Shown one piece after another: positions 22,137-32,389 of a stretch of 60,000 nucleotides of DNA. Location: the NCBI GenBank assembly GCA_950295325.1, contig OX485805.1, forward strand, positions 2,482,501 to 2,542,500, given 5' to 3'. A program made the translations under genes and the position numbers. The notes below the pieces were generated by a model. That model saw only the letters and a list, made by a program, of their open reading frames with translations. It had not been told where the DNA came from and made no database searches. The stretch comes from Polytrichum commune (lineage: Eukaryota; Streptophyta; Polytrichopsida; Polytrichales; Polytrichaceae). Numbering within the stretch: the stretch's first letter is position 1; each line of letters opens with the position of its first letter.

Positions 22137-22660
22137 CCATTCATGATTGGGGTACTACTTTTGGGACAAAGGAACCAAGGACTATGTTGCATTGGATCTT
22201 GACGTTTTATTATGATTTATTATGATTTATTTAATAAAATTTAAATATATAAGTAGATAGGTCATAGGACTTATCAAGAAATATATTATTTATTACTAAA
22301 TAATAACCAATAATAGAAATCCCTTATGAAATGAGTAGATAGGTTATAGGACTTATTTGGGCCACATCAATAATAATTTCATTATTGAAATGTACATTGG
22401 AGGTGAATTATTTCATGTTTTCCATCCTAGTATCTTGGTATAAGTGTGATGTGTCCATACATATTTTGTTGTGTCCAATTCTATTTCTAAACGTTCCTTT
22501 TTCATGTAGCCATGTCATTGTGTAATGTGGCTCATGTTTTGGTGTCATACGTAAAGCTATACAATTGGTATGCAATACATCTTTAGTTGTATTAGTATAC
22601 AATTGAATGATAAGTGTGAGGAAGAAAATTGGGATCATTTCAATTAATCATTCTTGTCCT
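22137..22660 (-). repeat. Inverted copy of the 8397-9104 element, one end missing
   Basis: CCATTCATGATTGGGGTACT begins at 22137, and the following 500 bp match 9104-8590 read as reverse complement. Shared blocks include ATTCACCTCCGATGTACAC/GTGTACATTGGAGGTGAAT and the GATCCCAATTTTCTTCCTCA block. The second terminus is not visible before the next element at 22754. Confidence 0.8.
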
Positions 22661-22753
22661 TTTCACTTCTTAGTCCTAAGGTCAACAAATATGACAACAA
22701 CCATAGATAATGATTAAGGAATCAAAATGATATCTTAGATAACCCAAATCATA

Positions 22754-23522
22754 TAAGGTAGAGGGTGCTAAAACCAACACCCCACCCAAAATCAACACCT
22801 ATAAACACCTCCCAATTGTCAACACTCTACTATCTTTAACTATTTCCCATGGTGTTGGAGTGCATGGGCCCATGAAGTGATGGTCTTAGTTGTTATCAGT
22901 GGCGCCACCTCATACCTTCCTCTACTATATCTCAGGTCGGTTCAAGATGGGTTTAGGGTGGTTTTCGGTGCCTATTCTAGACATTCTATTCACTAGGTGT
23001 GTGTGTGTGGGGGGGGGGGGGGAGGGGGGGGGTGTTCAAGCCATTCTGTTCGCAAAGCCAAGGAGGTAGGCCCACAAAGCACAAACGGGGTTTGTTATGA
23101 ACACAAAGGGGGTCGGTTCTAGGCACACACAGGGGGGGGGGGGGGGTCAGTACTTGGGATACAAGGTGACAGTCTTGCAACCAAATCAAGTGGGATCATG
23201 GAGGTGACCATGTAGGTTTGTGCACTGTTACTAGTTGGGCTTTGACCTAAATTGAGTCTAATACTCAACGATGTTGTGTTGGTTCTAGGCAATGAAGGTA
23301 GGGGTCCTCATCATATCCAAGGTCGGCATACACGAGACCTGAGAATTCGTTTAAGGAAGCTAGTGGTTTTGACATTGAATATTCATCAAATATTCAATTG
23401 AGGCTAATTTTCTTCTTTATACCTCTGTTTAGCCCAAAGGCTAATATGAATTTATATATCAACCACATAGGCATTTGTATGCGCAATGGCTTAAAGTCTT
23501 GGTTCAAGCACCCTCTACCTTA
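22754..23522. mobile_element. MITE-like element with TAAGGTAGAGGGTGCT ends (copy 1)
   Basis: Left end TAAGGTAGAGGGTGCTAAAA and right end read inward TAAGGTAGAGGGTGCTTGAA are inverted repeats. A related element, in opposite orientation, is at 48742-49465. The interior has G-tracts (23008-23028 and 23131-23145) and a (GT)n run. The 4-bp CATA on both sides could be a target duplication, but the second copy shows none. No coding sequence. Confidence 0.75.
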
Positions 23523-23737
23523 CATAATGCTCCATCAAGGGATCAGCATGGGTTAATTTGGGGTTAAATCCAACCATCCCCTGTTTGGTAAAATTCAGGA
23601 AGCCTCAAATATGGCCTCTTGGAGCTTATACTACATGTGCAAGACTCAAGAATCTTTTGTTTTTGTGCTTTGAGCTTGAGGCATCCAACACCATGTTTCA
23701 TGCTTTATCTACTCTCCAAGGTTGGCAAAAAGAGTTT

Positions 23738-24221
23738 CAGACCTTGGACAACTGCCAAAATAACTATGGTTACCTAGGATTTTTTTAAATACATATTAGG
23801 GAACAACTATAGTCAACTAGAAAAAATGAAGACCAGATTCAAGAACAATTACAGTTAACTAGAATTCCAAATATTATTATAAACTTCAAGAAATTCACCT
23901 TTTGATTTGCTTCAGTGGAGGGTCTTTAATATGCTCAGGCCATTGAGGATCATCAAGAAACGCCTTTATACGATCATTCACAGTGTTGGGCTCCAGGACA
24001 ACCTCCATGTACACCACCAACACAAATGCACACTAGTGACACTACAACACTACAACAAATTTCCGCGCTCAACTTTAGTTAACTAGATTTTTTGACAGAC
24101 TGAATTTGGAACAACTATAGTTAACTAAATTTCTTGACAACTCAAATCGCGAACAACTATATTTACGGAAGGCAACTAGTTAACTAATAGATGAATCAGT
24201 TGGTTAGTTGTCCAAGGTCTG
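23738..24221. mobile_element. hAT-type MITE with 8-bp target duplication
   Basis: Left end CAGACCTTGGACAACTGCC and right end read inward CAGACCTTGGACAACTAACC are inverted repeats. The flanks carry an exact 8-bp direct repeat, AAGAGTTT (23730-23737 and 24222-24229), diagnostic of the hAT superfamily. Inside are repeats of the palindromic block AACTATAGTTAACTAG. A partial relative is at 25019-25240. No transposase. Confidence 0.85.
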
Positions 24222-24480
24222 AAGAGTTTGGAGTCAACAATGAACGCCACAGTGCTATAATATCAATAGTGTGGGTTTCGTGTGTTCATGAACTCCTGCT
24301 AAGTCTTGAGTAGAGTCTCGCTTGGTGATCGCAACTTGCTTCAAAGATAAAACCTGACGATTCCCAATGGATGGAGTATTTTAGAGTTAATAAACAATCT
24401 ATGCTACAGATGTCTGAAACTTTGCTACCTTTGACGACAAAGAAATTCACAAGCTTCATCACGTTCGCATTTCATGTGTT

Positions 24481-24975
24481 TTGTTCAAGCTCGCTTCTGC
24501 GTTGGAGTGTCTACGATGTAGTAAATTGTTAATTGTAGGTATCCCACAATGGCTACTGCAATGCACATGCCCCACTACACCATGCACATGTCTAGCTAAG
24601 CTGAGACCAAACATATTATGTGTACTAGGCGCTCCCACAGACATATGGCCCCCCTTAAGGCACACCCCATCACATACTATATATTTCATTGAATTCACCT
24701 ACTGCCATGATAGATCCCCAGATAATGCATGCAATGAAAAAGCCGTTAAATACAACCCACTCATACACACACTTAGAAGAGCCGGTTGGCAAGTCAACCC
24801 TCTCATCACCATTATAGCAAGTGTTAGAGGGGCTATTCACGAACAACCAATTAAACAACTAGAAAAATTAGAAATACCCAAAACTGAGGTAAAAACATTT
24901 ATGAAATACCTACACCAAATTGTCATCAAATACCTCACATACTTAATACTAAACAAGAAAACAGTAGAACCGTGA
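24481..24975 (+). pseudogene. C-terminal endonuclease domain of a non-LTR retrotransposon
   Basis: This uninterrupted 164-codon stretch resembles the restriction-like (PD-ExK type) endonuclease domain at the C-terminus of R2/CRE-type non-LTR retrotransposons, which nicks target DNA for reverse transcription. Visible elements in order are KLRPNILCVLGAP, IYFIEFTYCHDRSPDNAC, EKAVKYNPLIHTLRRAGWQV, PLITIIASVRGAIHE and the basic tail QIVIKYLTYLILNKK. The first acidic position of the motif, expected as RPD, is RPN here, which would impair catalysis. The following E-F-T and K-x-x-K-Y pattern is kept. No reverse transcriptase region is found upstream, so this is a 5'-truncated fragment. The start Met is arbitrary. 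Stop TGA at 24973-24975. Assignment is from pattern recognition only, and the CRE-versus-R2 question is open. Confidence 0.6.
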
Positions 24976-25018
24976 GGCTCTATCCTCTTATGAAAGAATA
25001 CAATTGTAGTTGTACACT

Positions 25019-25240
25019 TTGCTCATGCCAGTCCATGGCTATTTGTTGTACCTAAAATCAACTATAGTCGATTATATTTTTTTTCAATACATTGTAGGGA
25101 ACAACTATAGTTAACTAGATACATATAACTATAATTAACTACATTTTTTGGCAGGATCAATCACGATCAACTATAGTTACGAAAGGCAACTAGTTAACTA
25201 ATAGTTGAATTAGTTGGTTAGTTGCCCAAGGTATGCAAGC
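25019..25240. repeat. Partial relative of the hAT MITE at 23738
   Basis: Shares GGCAACTAGTTAACTAATAG, TTGGTTAGTTG and CCAAGGTATG with the right half of 23738-24221, plus the AACTATAGTTAACTAGAT block. Left half absent. The retrotransposon endonuclease fragment lies directly upstream. Confidence 0.65.
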
Positions 25241-25950
25241 TTGCATCATCCATGTTAAATCAACTACACCAAAAATAGCAGGGACATGTAACGTCCAAGT
25301 GTGAACATAAAGTAGTTAGGAAATCTGCTCTTAAAACACAGAAGTTGATGCATAGTCTCTGTCATACAAACAAAGCCAACAAAAGAAAATTAGATAACAA
25401 CCAACCCCCAGTTGACCCCCCCTAGACCCCCTCTCTTGGACCCAGTTAGACCCCCCCCCCATACTCCCGTAGACCCCAATAGACGGTAGGAACTACACCC
25501 TTTCAAAAATATAGGAGCCCACCTCCCGAGAGAGAGGAAATACTCTTACCGTGATGCTTGGTCAAACATGAACACAGTAGAGAGAAACGGGCTCCCATTC
25601 ACGTCGGAGTACAAGTAAAACTCTGATGTTACTTTTATTTTATTTTATTTTATTTATTAACTGTAGGTAAGTGTTTCATTTATAAAGTGGTGAGGGGATT
25701 CATATGGTCTATGAACGATAACTTCCAAAGTCATATCCGGTGGCCAAAAGGAGAGGATTTGCAAGAGATTATGGGTTCATTTCATAATTCTGTGGTCTCC
25801 ATTTGGTACATGCTGCCATAGATTTTACTCAAATGCACGTTATGAAACGTAGCATACCATTTGCACGTGATTGTTATTCAGACAAGTCCAAGTTTCATAG
25901 CACACAATTGCAAGCAATAATTAAACACAAAATGAGGTTTCTTGGTATCC
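25241..25950. other. No recognisable gene
   Basis: Contains a C-rich stretch near 25405-25480 with several GACCCCC runs and a (TTTTA)n microsatellite near 25636-25662. No gene or element ends seen. Confidence 0.5.
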
Positions 25951-26490
25951 CGGGGGGGGGGGGGGGGTGAACTTTTGATTAGAATCCTAAATGACATATG
26001 TGGGTCACTATGAAATTAAACCCCGTACATACATGGAGTTTATATAGAAAAACGGATGTATACTTAATGACGACATGCTAGAAAAAGGATGCATGTATTT
26101 ATATGAATCTTTTCAATCTCATGTGATAAATATGTCCATTACATATACGTAATACAAATCATGAACTGAAAATGCCTTTATTATATGTAAAATCCATGTT
26201 CACTTTCTAAATGAGAAAGTCACTGAATTTTTTCCATCCATAGCACGTAACTCAATGATTGCTTCAAACAAACAAAGAGAAGAGCAAAGTAACTTAGCCA
26301 CAAACTAGAGTGAAAAAACTCAATGGAGCCCATGAGAACTCCATGAGCTTCCAGCTTGCCCTATAACCCAAATGCGAATCCTAACAAGAATGGACAAGGA
26401 AGTCATTGAGGACTATGTACTCTAATGCCTCAAATAATATCCCTTCTTACACTCATGTTAGTTTGTACATGGTATGAAGAGTCCATCCCC
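25951..26490 (+). mobile_element. MITE-like repeat with CCCWGGGGTG ends (copy 3)
   Basis: Begins with an expanded G-tract (25952-25967) followed by GTGAACTTTTGATTAGAATCC and ends with GGTATGAAGAGTCCATCCCC. The interior follows copy 1 closely (ATGACATATGTGGGTCACTA, AACAAGAATGGACAAGGAAG). It ends about 65 bp before the first recognisable DUF7869-like codons. Confidence 0.75.
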
Positions 26491-26554
26491 CATCCCCATC
26501 ATCATGACTACTACGAGTATAGTGTGTTGTCAATTGCTCATCCATTGGAGGTAT

Positions 26555-29500
26555 GACCATTATTCACGACAAAATGGATCATGCAAAGACTGCATGCTTG
26601 TGGTATGCCCATAAGGACAAAGCCATAGATGGTCTATTTAGACCTCATGTCTCTTTCACATGTACATTTTGAATTTTTCTATTCAAGATCCGTGCATTGT
26701 TTAGAGTAGGTATTCCAAACCTTTATTGATAATTCATACTAATTTTGATAATTGTTTGGAAAATGTTATGGCCATCTGGCCTACACTATTGGCTTTGGTT
26801 AAAAATGTCGTTGTAATATTGGGTCAATTCCAAAGTTGCTTCGGGATTTGGAGAAAGCTCGTATCAGTTCCTCAAGAACATTCTTTGAAAATTGTTTGAA
26901 AATTTTGGGGCCACACCTCTTTACAAAGCACTGCTAGTAGGAAGTGAAACTTGTAAAACATTATTGATGGAAGAGCTTGTTGTTCTAGTTGAAGGGAAAT
27001 CATTGCCTCCTATTCTACACATTCAAATGGAAAATTATGTGATGGATAACAAATGTAGATATGTGTTTTGTTTTTGGTTGTTATTGGTAGCAAAAGACAT
27101 TATCAAGGTAGGTTTATGTGTCATTTTGATGGTTGGGCACACACTTGAGAACATTGATGCGTGTTTTGAATGTTAAAGCATGAAGTTGCATGAAGAAGAT
27201 TTCCAACTGTTCCGGTACTCATGAGTTCTTACATGGATTTAGACATTGTTCTAGTGATTCTCTGTTTGGTCAACAAGGTTCATGACTTCAAGGCTTTGTA
27301 CAAAATCTTATATTGTTGATGGCATGGATTTTTTTGTGGGACATACCAAACCTTATCATTTTTGGTTTTTGTAATTAGGTTTTTGCTATCACTTAAATAT
27401 TCCAAGGAAATACAACCCATGAAACTAGGTCACATGGAAAACTAAGCTAGTGTCTATAAGGTTTAATGTCACATTGGATTAAGGTATCTAATAACATTTT
27501 ATGTCATTCCTTACTCCCTACTCCCTTTCTCATTAGGTTCATTCACTCTTAATGGTTCTTTTGTGCTTACTCCGTCCTATCTTTGGGAATTCTTTATCGC
27601 TTTAATGTCTTGACTTAATTCAGTCGTGAAGCTCAAAAGCTTGCAAATAATTAGTAACTCATAGTTAGGACAACACGTCCAGAGTATTGTCTTTTGAGTA
27701 TCCGCATCGTCTTTAATTGTGGTGAATTATGCTTGTGGTAATCTCAAATTAAGTTCTTTTAATTAACTTAAAACCACCATCATACAAGCCTTCATATTTT
27801 GTAGCCACCACCTTCATCTTCCGGTAGATATGACCATTCATCTCAAAGATCATGCACATAGTTAATATGTCAACAATGTATAATACTCAGGCTATATCCT
27901 TTAATTTATACATTAATATGTTTACTCTCTAAATGTCTTGCATTGAGTACAACCTTACTTTCATGGGTAAAGTCTTCTTCCTCTTACAATCTTGTCTTTG
28001 CAGCCTATAGCTTGCACAAAATATCCTATGCCTCACCATTCCCACATGCATACTTCATGGAGTTTATTGGCAATATGCAGTTGACTCATGTATGCTATAT
28101 CCCTCTTATAGTAGTTACCACAAGGTGATGTCTCAACCTGATTACGGCTCAAGCCTTTAGTCACAACTATGGCCTATCAGGCTCTCTCAACGACGACTTT
28201 GCCCATCCTAGACCACTCAGTCTTTTCCACTTACGCCCTGGTTACTTGTCTTTTCCTTCTTTTTTTTTTTGAGATTTCTTAAGTTTTGGCTACTCAATTT
28301 ATGTTCTTTAACTTGCATATAGGCTATCGTTGTTCTTGTGGTGACTCACGTTCCCTTTCTCTCTCACAGACTCAAAGAGGGACACTCATACCTAGGACCA
28401 AGATCTCATCCTCTCTTGGTGCTCAATGGATATAGCTAGAGACATGGTTCATTTATATATACTTGTCTATGGCTTCTACAAACTTTACTCAATCTCTCTC
28501 TTCGAGATATTATAAGACTATCGCATTCCAGTGACTCACAACTTTGGCGTATAATTTTCTTTCTTACTAGACATTGCCAAACTTCTTCGCTTTTTCTTTC
28601 TCTTTTCAGCCTCTCACCAAAAGACTGAAACTCTCACAATATATGACAACTCACTTGCTTAACAATCTCATTTAATAGCTTCACAACTTCTTGCTCTCAA
28701 GACATTTGACTATGACCCAACTTCAAATGACATTTGCGTCTACAGACATTACTCTTCGAGTTTCACACTCAAACTTCCTCTTACTTGGCCTATCGCCAGA
28801 CTATACTTTCTTGCACTCGACTTGACCTCTTAGTAACCATGCTCACACTCTCGACAAAGACTCGCTCAAGTTAACTCTTCCGGACATTACTTGAGACTTA
28901 AAAATACTTAAGATATTTCACCCCGAATCATACAACCACAACGACCATCAAAGTTTCACTGCACAAATCTCAAGACCATTGCACATCAAAGTCATGTATT
29001 CCTCGTATCAAAGTTTAAAGTCACAAGAATCCAAATCACTCGGTTCTCATCAACCTATTGCTATTTCTCTCAAGTATAACACTTGGTGAATGCCTATTTG
29101 CCACTTGACGTCAATCACTAAGTGTTGATGCTTCTACTAGCCTATTGCTTTTGTTATGAGACTATGCCTGATTTCTATGATTGAAAATAGCTTGGCTAAG
29201 ACTATGCTTGCCTCCTCCTTATTGAGTCAAGGGAGGGGAAGACTCAGTTAGAGTCTGCAACCAATTCCTATCGGCAATTGCATGTGTCTTCCACTCTGAA
29301 TGACTTCTCCAACCGTCAATCGCCGGATAAAAGACGTCAAAACTTGAAAATTGCCTAATTCAGCTAGGCTATGGCTAAAAAAATGGATTAACAGTTTTTA
29401 TATGTGCGATGATGATCCATGCAATGCAATATAAACTTCTTTGCACCACACCTAATTGGAACCCATCTGAAGGTATCTTGATTTGGAAAACCATTGAAAA

Positions 29501-30262
29501 TAACAAAGCAAGGTTGCGTGATGCTGAACCAAAACCTTGCACACTGACTCCTATGAAAAATGAGGAAGAATATTTTAAGGAATATTTTGGATTTAACAAA
29601 TATTGGGAGATTCGTGTGATGAAGAGGACACCAAAGTTGTGCATGGACAATATGGATGGTTGATACCATATTGGGTGTGTATGTTTTCCAATATCAGAAT
29701 TCCGACACATGAAACTTCAAGTGTGTTAAGACAAGGATTTTGGCTGAAGAGTTGGGCCACGATTTTGCAGTCCTCAGCTATGCATTTTTGCAATGAAGAT
29801 ATTCGCGAGGAATTTGAGGTTTATGAATCATACACCAATCCTTTGCGTGATTGCCCACAACCATCCTTTTGAGGGGTAGTGGGTTGTTATATGGCTATAT
29901 GGTGTTGTTGTGGCCTGAGCATGAAGAGTTTTTCAAACCCATTTGGTCGGCGAGAGCTTTATCAAAGCCAAATTTTGTGATTACTAATCCACATGTTCGT
30001 AAAATTCAAGTGGAATAATTTTAACCTTGTGGGAAGAATGTGGACATCTTTCATCATTACATTGGATGTGATACCAAAAAATCCTTGAAATGAAACATTG
30101 ATTCAAGTTTCTCTCCAGTTTGGGTCAACAGAGATGCAATGCTCATTGCATGGAAGTCATGAGTGAAGGAACTTGACCCCATTAGTATTCCAACAAAACA
30201 TATTAAAAATGCAAAGGCCAATTTGTCTTGTATAAATGTGCCTCAAACTGCTAATGAACTTG
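26555..30262 (+). pseudogene. Decayed DUF7869-like gene, possibly with one intron
   Basis: Several blocks in order on the plus strand fit a protein family I recognise as DUF7869, common in large eukaryotic genomes and of unknown function. They are IHDKMDHAKTA (26558), SIPKLLRDLEKARISSSRTF (26825), ILHIQMENYVMDNKCRYVF and MVGHTLENIDACF (26892-27176), KLHEEDF (27181), DGMDFFVGHTKPYHFWF (27317-27365), MQYKLLCTTPNWNPSEGI (29424), YGYMVLLWPEHEEFFKPIW (29890), and PVWVNRDAMLIAWKS (30117). Between 27370 and 29395 the homology stops; the gap begins GTAATT and ends ACAG, so it may be an intron, though the frame is off by one in a T run. At least four frame changes and several stops occur. Two stops (after KKSLK and after AWKS) fit TGG and CGA to TGA changes. 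The N-terminus is missing upstream of 26555, next to a MITE-like repeat. Not a functional gene. Confidence 0.7.
27371..29394 (+). other. Possible intron or insertion inside the DUF7869-like gene
   Basis: Starts GTAATTAGG and ends TTAACAG, matching GT-AG rules, and separates two blocks of the same protein. From about 28140 to 29110 the plus strand is conspicuously G-poor and rich in CTC, ACTT and CTT words. No terminal repeats or transposase motifs were seen. The ORF at 27943-28128 has no recognisable domain. Confidence 0.45.
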
Positions 30263-30912
30263 ACAAATCTAATGAATGATTCTTTATATAGATTTGACAT
30301 AGATTTAGTCTATTCAAATTATATATGTGATTTATTGAAGTTTTTTTTAATTATAGATATGGCACGAGGCATTGCGCTTTAGACAATTTTAATATTTTAA
30401 AAGTCTTACAAATGTGAGCTTTTGTTATGTTTTCTTTTGGGTGATATATCCATATTATATTAAATATATTTTATTAGATGTATTGATCTTTTGCATTTGT
30501 GATTACATGGCATGCTTGGTGTATAGTTTCTAAATTGTTAAATGTGTAATAATACAAATATTTCTTTATTAGTAATAGTTTTGAAACTAATTTGAAATCA
30601 TTTGTCGCTTACAATAACTAGCTCACCCAATGCTACAATATTCACCATTTGAATATCCTTTAATAATGTTTTCCCAAGATTGGAGTGTGATTAAGGGTGG
30701 AAATTTAAATTGAAACTTGAGATAATATCAAATTGATGAATATAATGTTTTTGTCCATATCTCATGAAAAAGCCTAGATTTACTTAAAACGTAGTTAATT
30801 ATCAAATGATATTATCGATTGAATTTGTGGGCCGTTGAATTGAAAATACCACAAGCAATCAAAATTAATTACAAGCAGTTGATGCTCCAAGTTGTTCTAC
30901 TTTTGCTTATAA
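30263..30912. other. AT-rich spacer, no recognisable gene
   Basis: Very AT-rich; frequent stops on both strands; no repeats that I could match elsewhere in the window. Confidence 0.5.
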
Positions 30913-31441
30913 GGGGTTGTTTACACCATGGACCATGAAGTTGTCCCAAGGTCCTATAAAATATATGAATGGTTGTTGAACTCATCCTAGGACCACTTTG
31001 ATTTACACCATGGAAAAATGTGAGAGTGACCATGAAGTTTAAGGTCCCCAAAAGACATATTTTAAGGCCTACATTATCCACTTACATAGTTCAACGGGTT
31101 TTGCAATGGGAGAGGCGAAAGAGGTGCTTTGGTAGAAAAGATGGGGGCCCATGGTAGAGAAATGTTCTTGTAATAAAAAAAAACTATGATTTTTTTGGGG
31201 GGAGAAGTGAAGACAAGTGAAGACAAGAGAAAACAAGAGAATGGTCAAACTCGATTTTTTCTCAAAATTGCCAATTTTGGGCACAAATCAAATTTTTGTA
31301 AGCACGTTCACTTTTTGGTGCATAGTTATTTCTCTTGGTCATTACACCTAGTGAGGGGCCCAAAGACTTTGTGAATTGATTTTTTAAGAAATTGGCCATG
31401 GCAAAAAACCATCTTCCATGGTCCATGATGTAAACATGCCC
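30913..31441. mobile_element. Tourist-like MITE (copy B)
   Basis: Left end GGGGTTGTTTACACCATGGA and right end read inward GGGCATGTTTACATCATGGA are inverted repeats. Flanks are TAA on the left (30910-30912) and TTA on the right (31442-31444), one base away from a matching 3-bp duplication. The interior agrees with 12465-13030 and 47878-48389. Confidence 0.75.
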
Positions 31442-31696
31442 TTAATCAAAATTTGAGAGGCATAACTTTTTATGTCTTTAATAAAAGCATCATAAACAAT
31501 GTCCAGGGAAATTTTGGACATAATTGGTTGAGATCCTAATGTTTCTAAGTCCAACCAATTACATGTTGACATATTTCGGTTTTTCTTATTAATTTGAGGT
31601 CATATTCTCTACACTCCTCTAAAATGATGAGTGATTTTCGTGTAGTCTTGAATTTCAACCGGTTATTGCTCAAACTCAACCGGTTCATCTGTAACT

Positions 31697-32272
31697 AGCG
31701 GTGAGTTCTCCCCGTTCATTGACCATATATAGTTGGACTCTAGTTGGACAATAGATGTGGTAGTTTCTTCCAATCCATGTTTTCATCCATTGGTGTCATA
31801 TGGTAATAGTCCTCAATGACTACCTTATCTATTCTTGGTAGGGTTTTCATTTGGGTTTTATATTTTACAAAATGGAGAGGCTCTTGGAGCGCTCATAGGC
31901 TCCCTTGGATTTTTCCCTTGGGATGGTGGTGAAGTTATTTTGTTTTTGTGTCTTTGTTTGTTTGATGCAATTGTTGAGTTACATGCTATGAATGAAAAAA
32001 TTGTTCCATGACTTTCTCATTGGAAAGTCAAATTGGATTCTATAAGTACTAATAGAATATTCAATTCATAATATTTAATTTGCATATGTAGTGGAGGCAT
32101 TTAGCACATTAAGTTGGAAAGCTTAGTACAAATACATGAGTTCCATTTTCTAGCTTTCCATTAGTATGTATACATTTGTTTTTCTCCATAAAGTGTCCAT
32201 ATATAGGGAGTCTAATTTCATAACGACCCATGCATGTTATTTGCATTTCCAATGAAGAGTCCATCCCCTGGG
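31697..32272 (-). mobile_element. MITE-like repeat with CCCWGGGGTG ends (copy 4)
   Basis: Inverted relative of 16291-16998. The conserved end AATGAAGAGTCCATCCCCTG is at 32251-32270. The far end near 31697 (GCGGTGAGTTCTCC) is a weak match to the terminus. The interior matches TCCTCAATGACTACCTTATC and GTGGAGGCATTTAGCACAT blocks of the other copies. Confidence 0.7.
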
Positions 32273-32389
32273 CTATGACGACTTTTATGAAGGAGGCAGG
32301 GAAGGACTTCTTGAACTCAAAGGACTCAACGGGAACGTTGGAGAGTTCATTTGAGGGGACTATGAGCACACTATGATGCAATCCCTTAC

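Noticed and set aside
22750-23526. CATA as the target duplication of the TAAGGTAGAGGGTGCT element
   Set aside because: The second copy (48742-49465) lacks any matching flank, so the four bases may be chance.
29409-29872. Two overlapping plus-strand ORFs as separate small genes
   Set aside because: They are frame-shifted pieces of the same DUF7869-like pseudogene.
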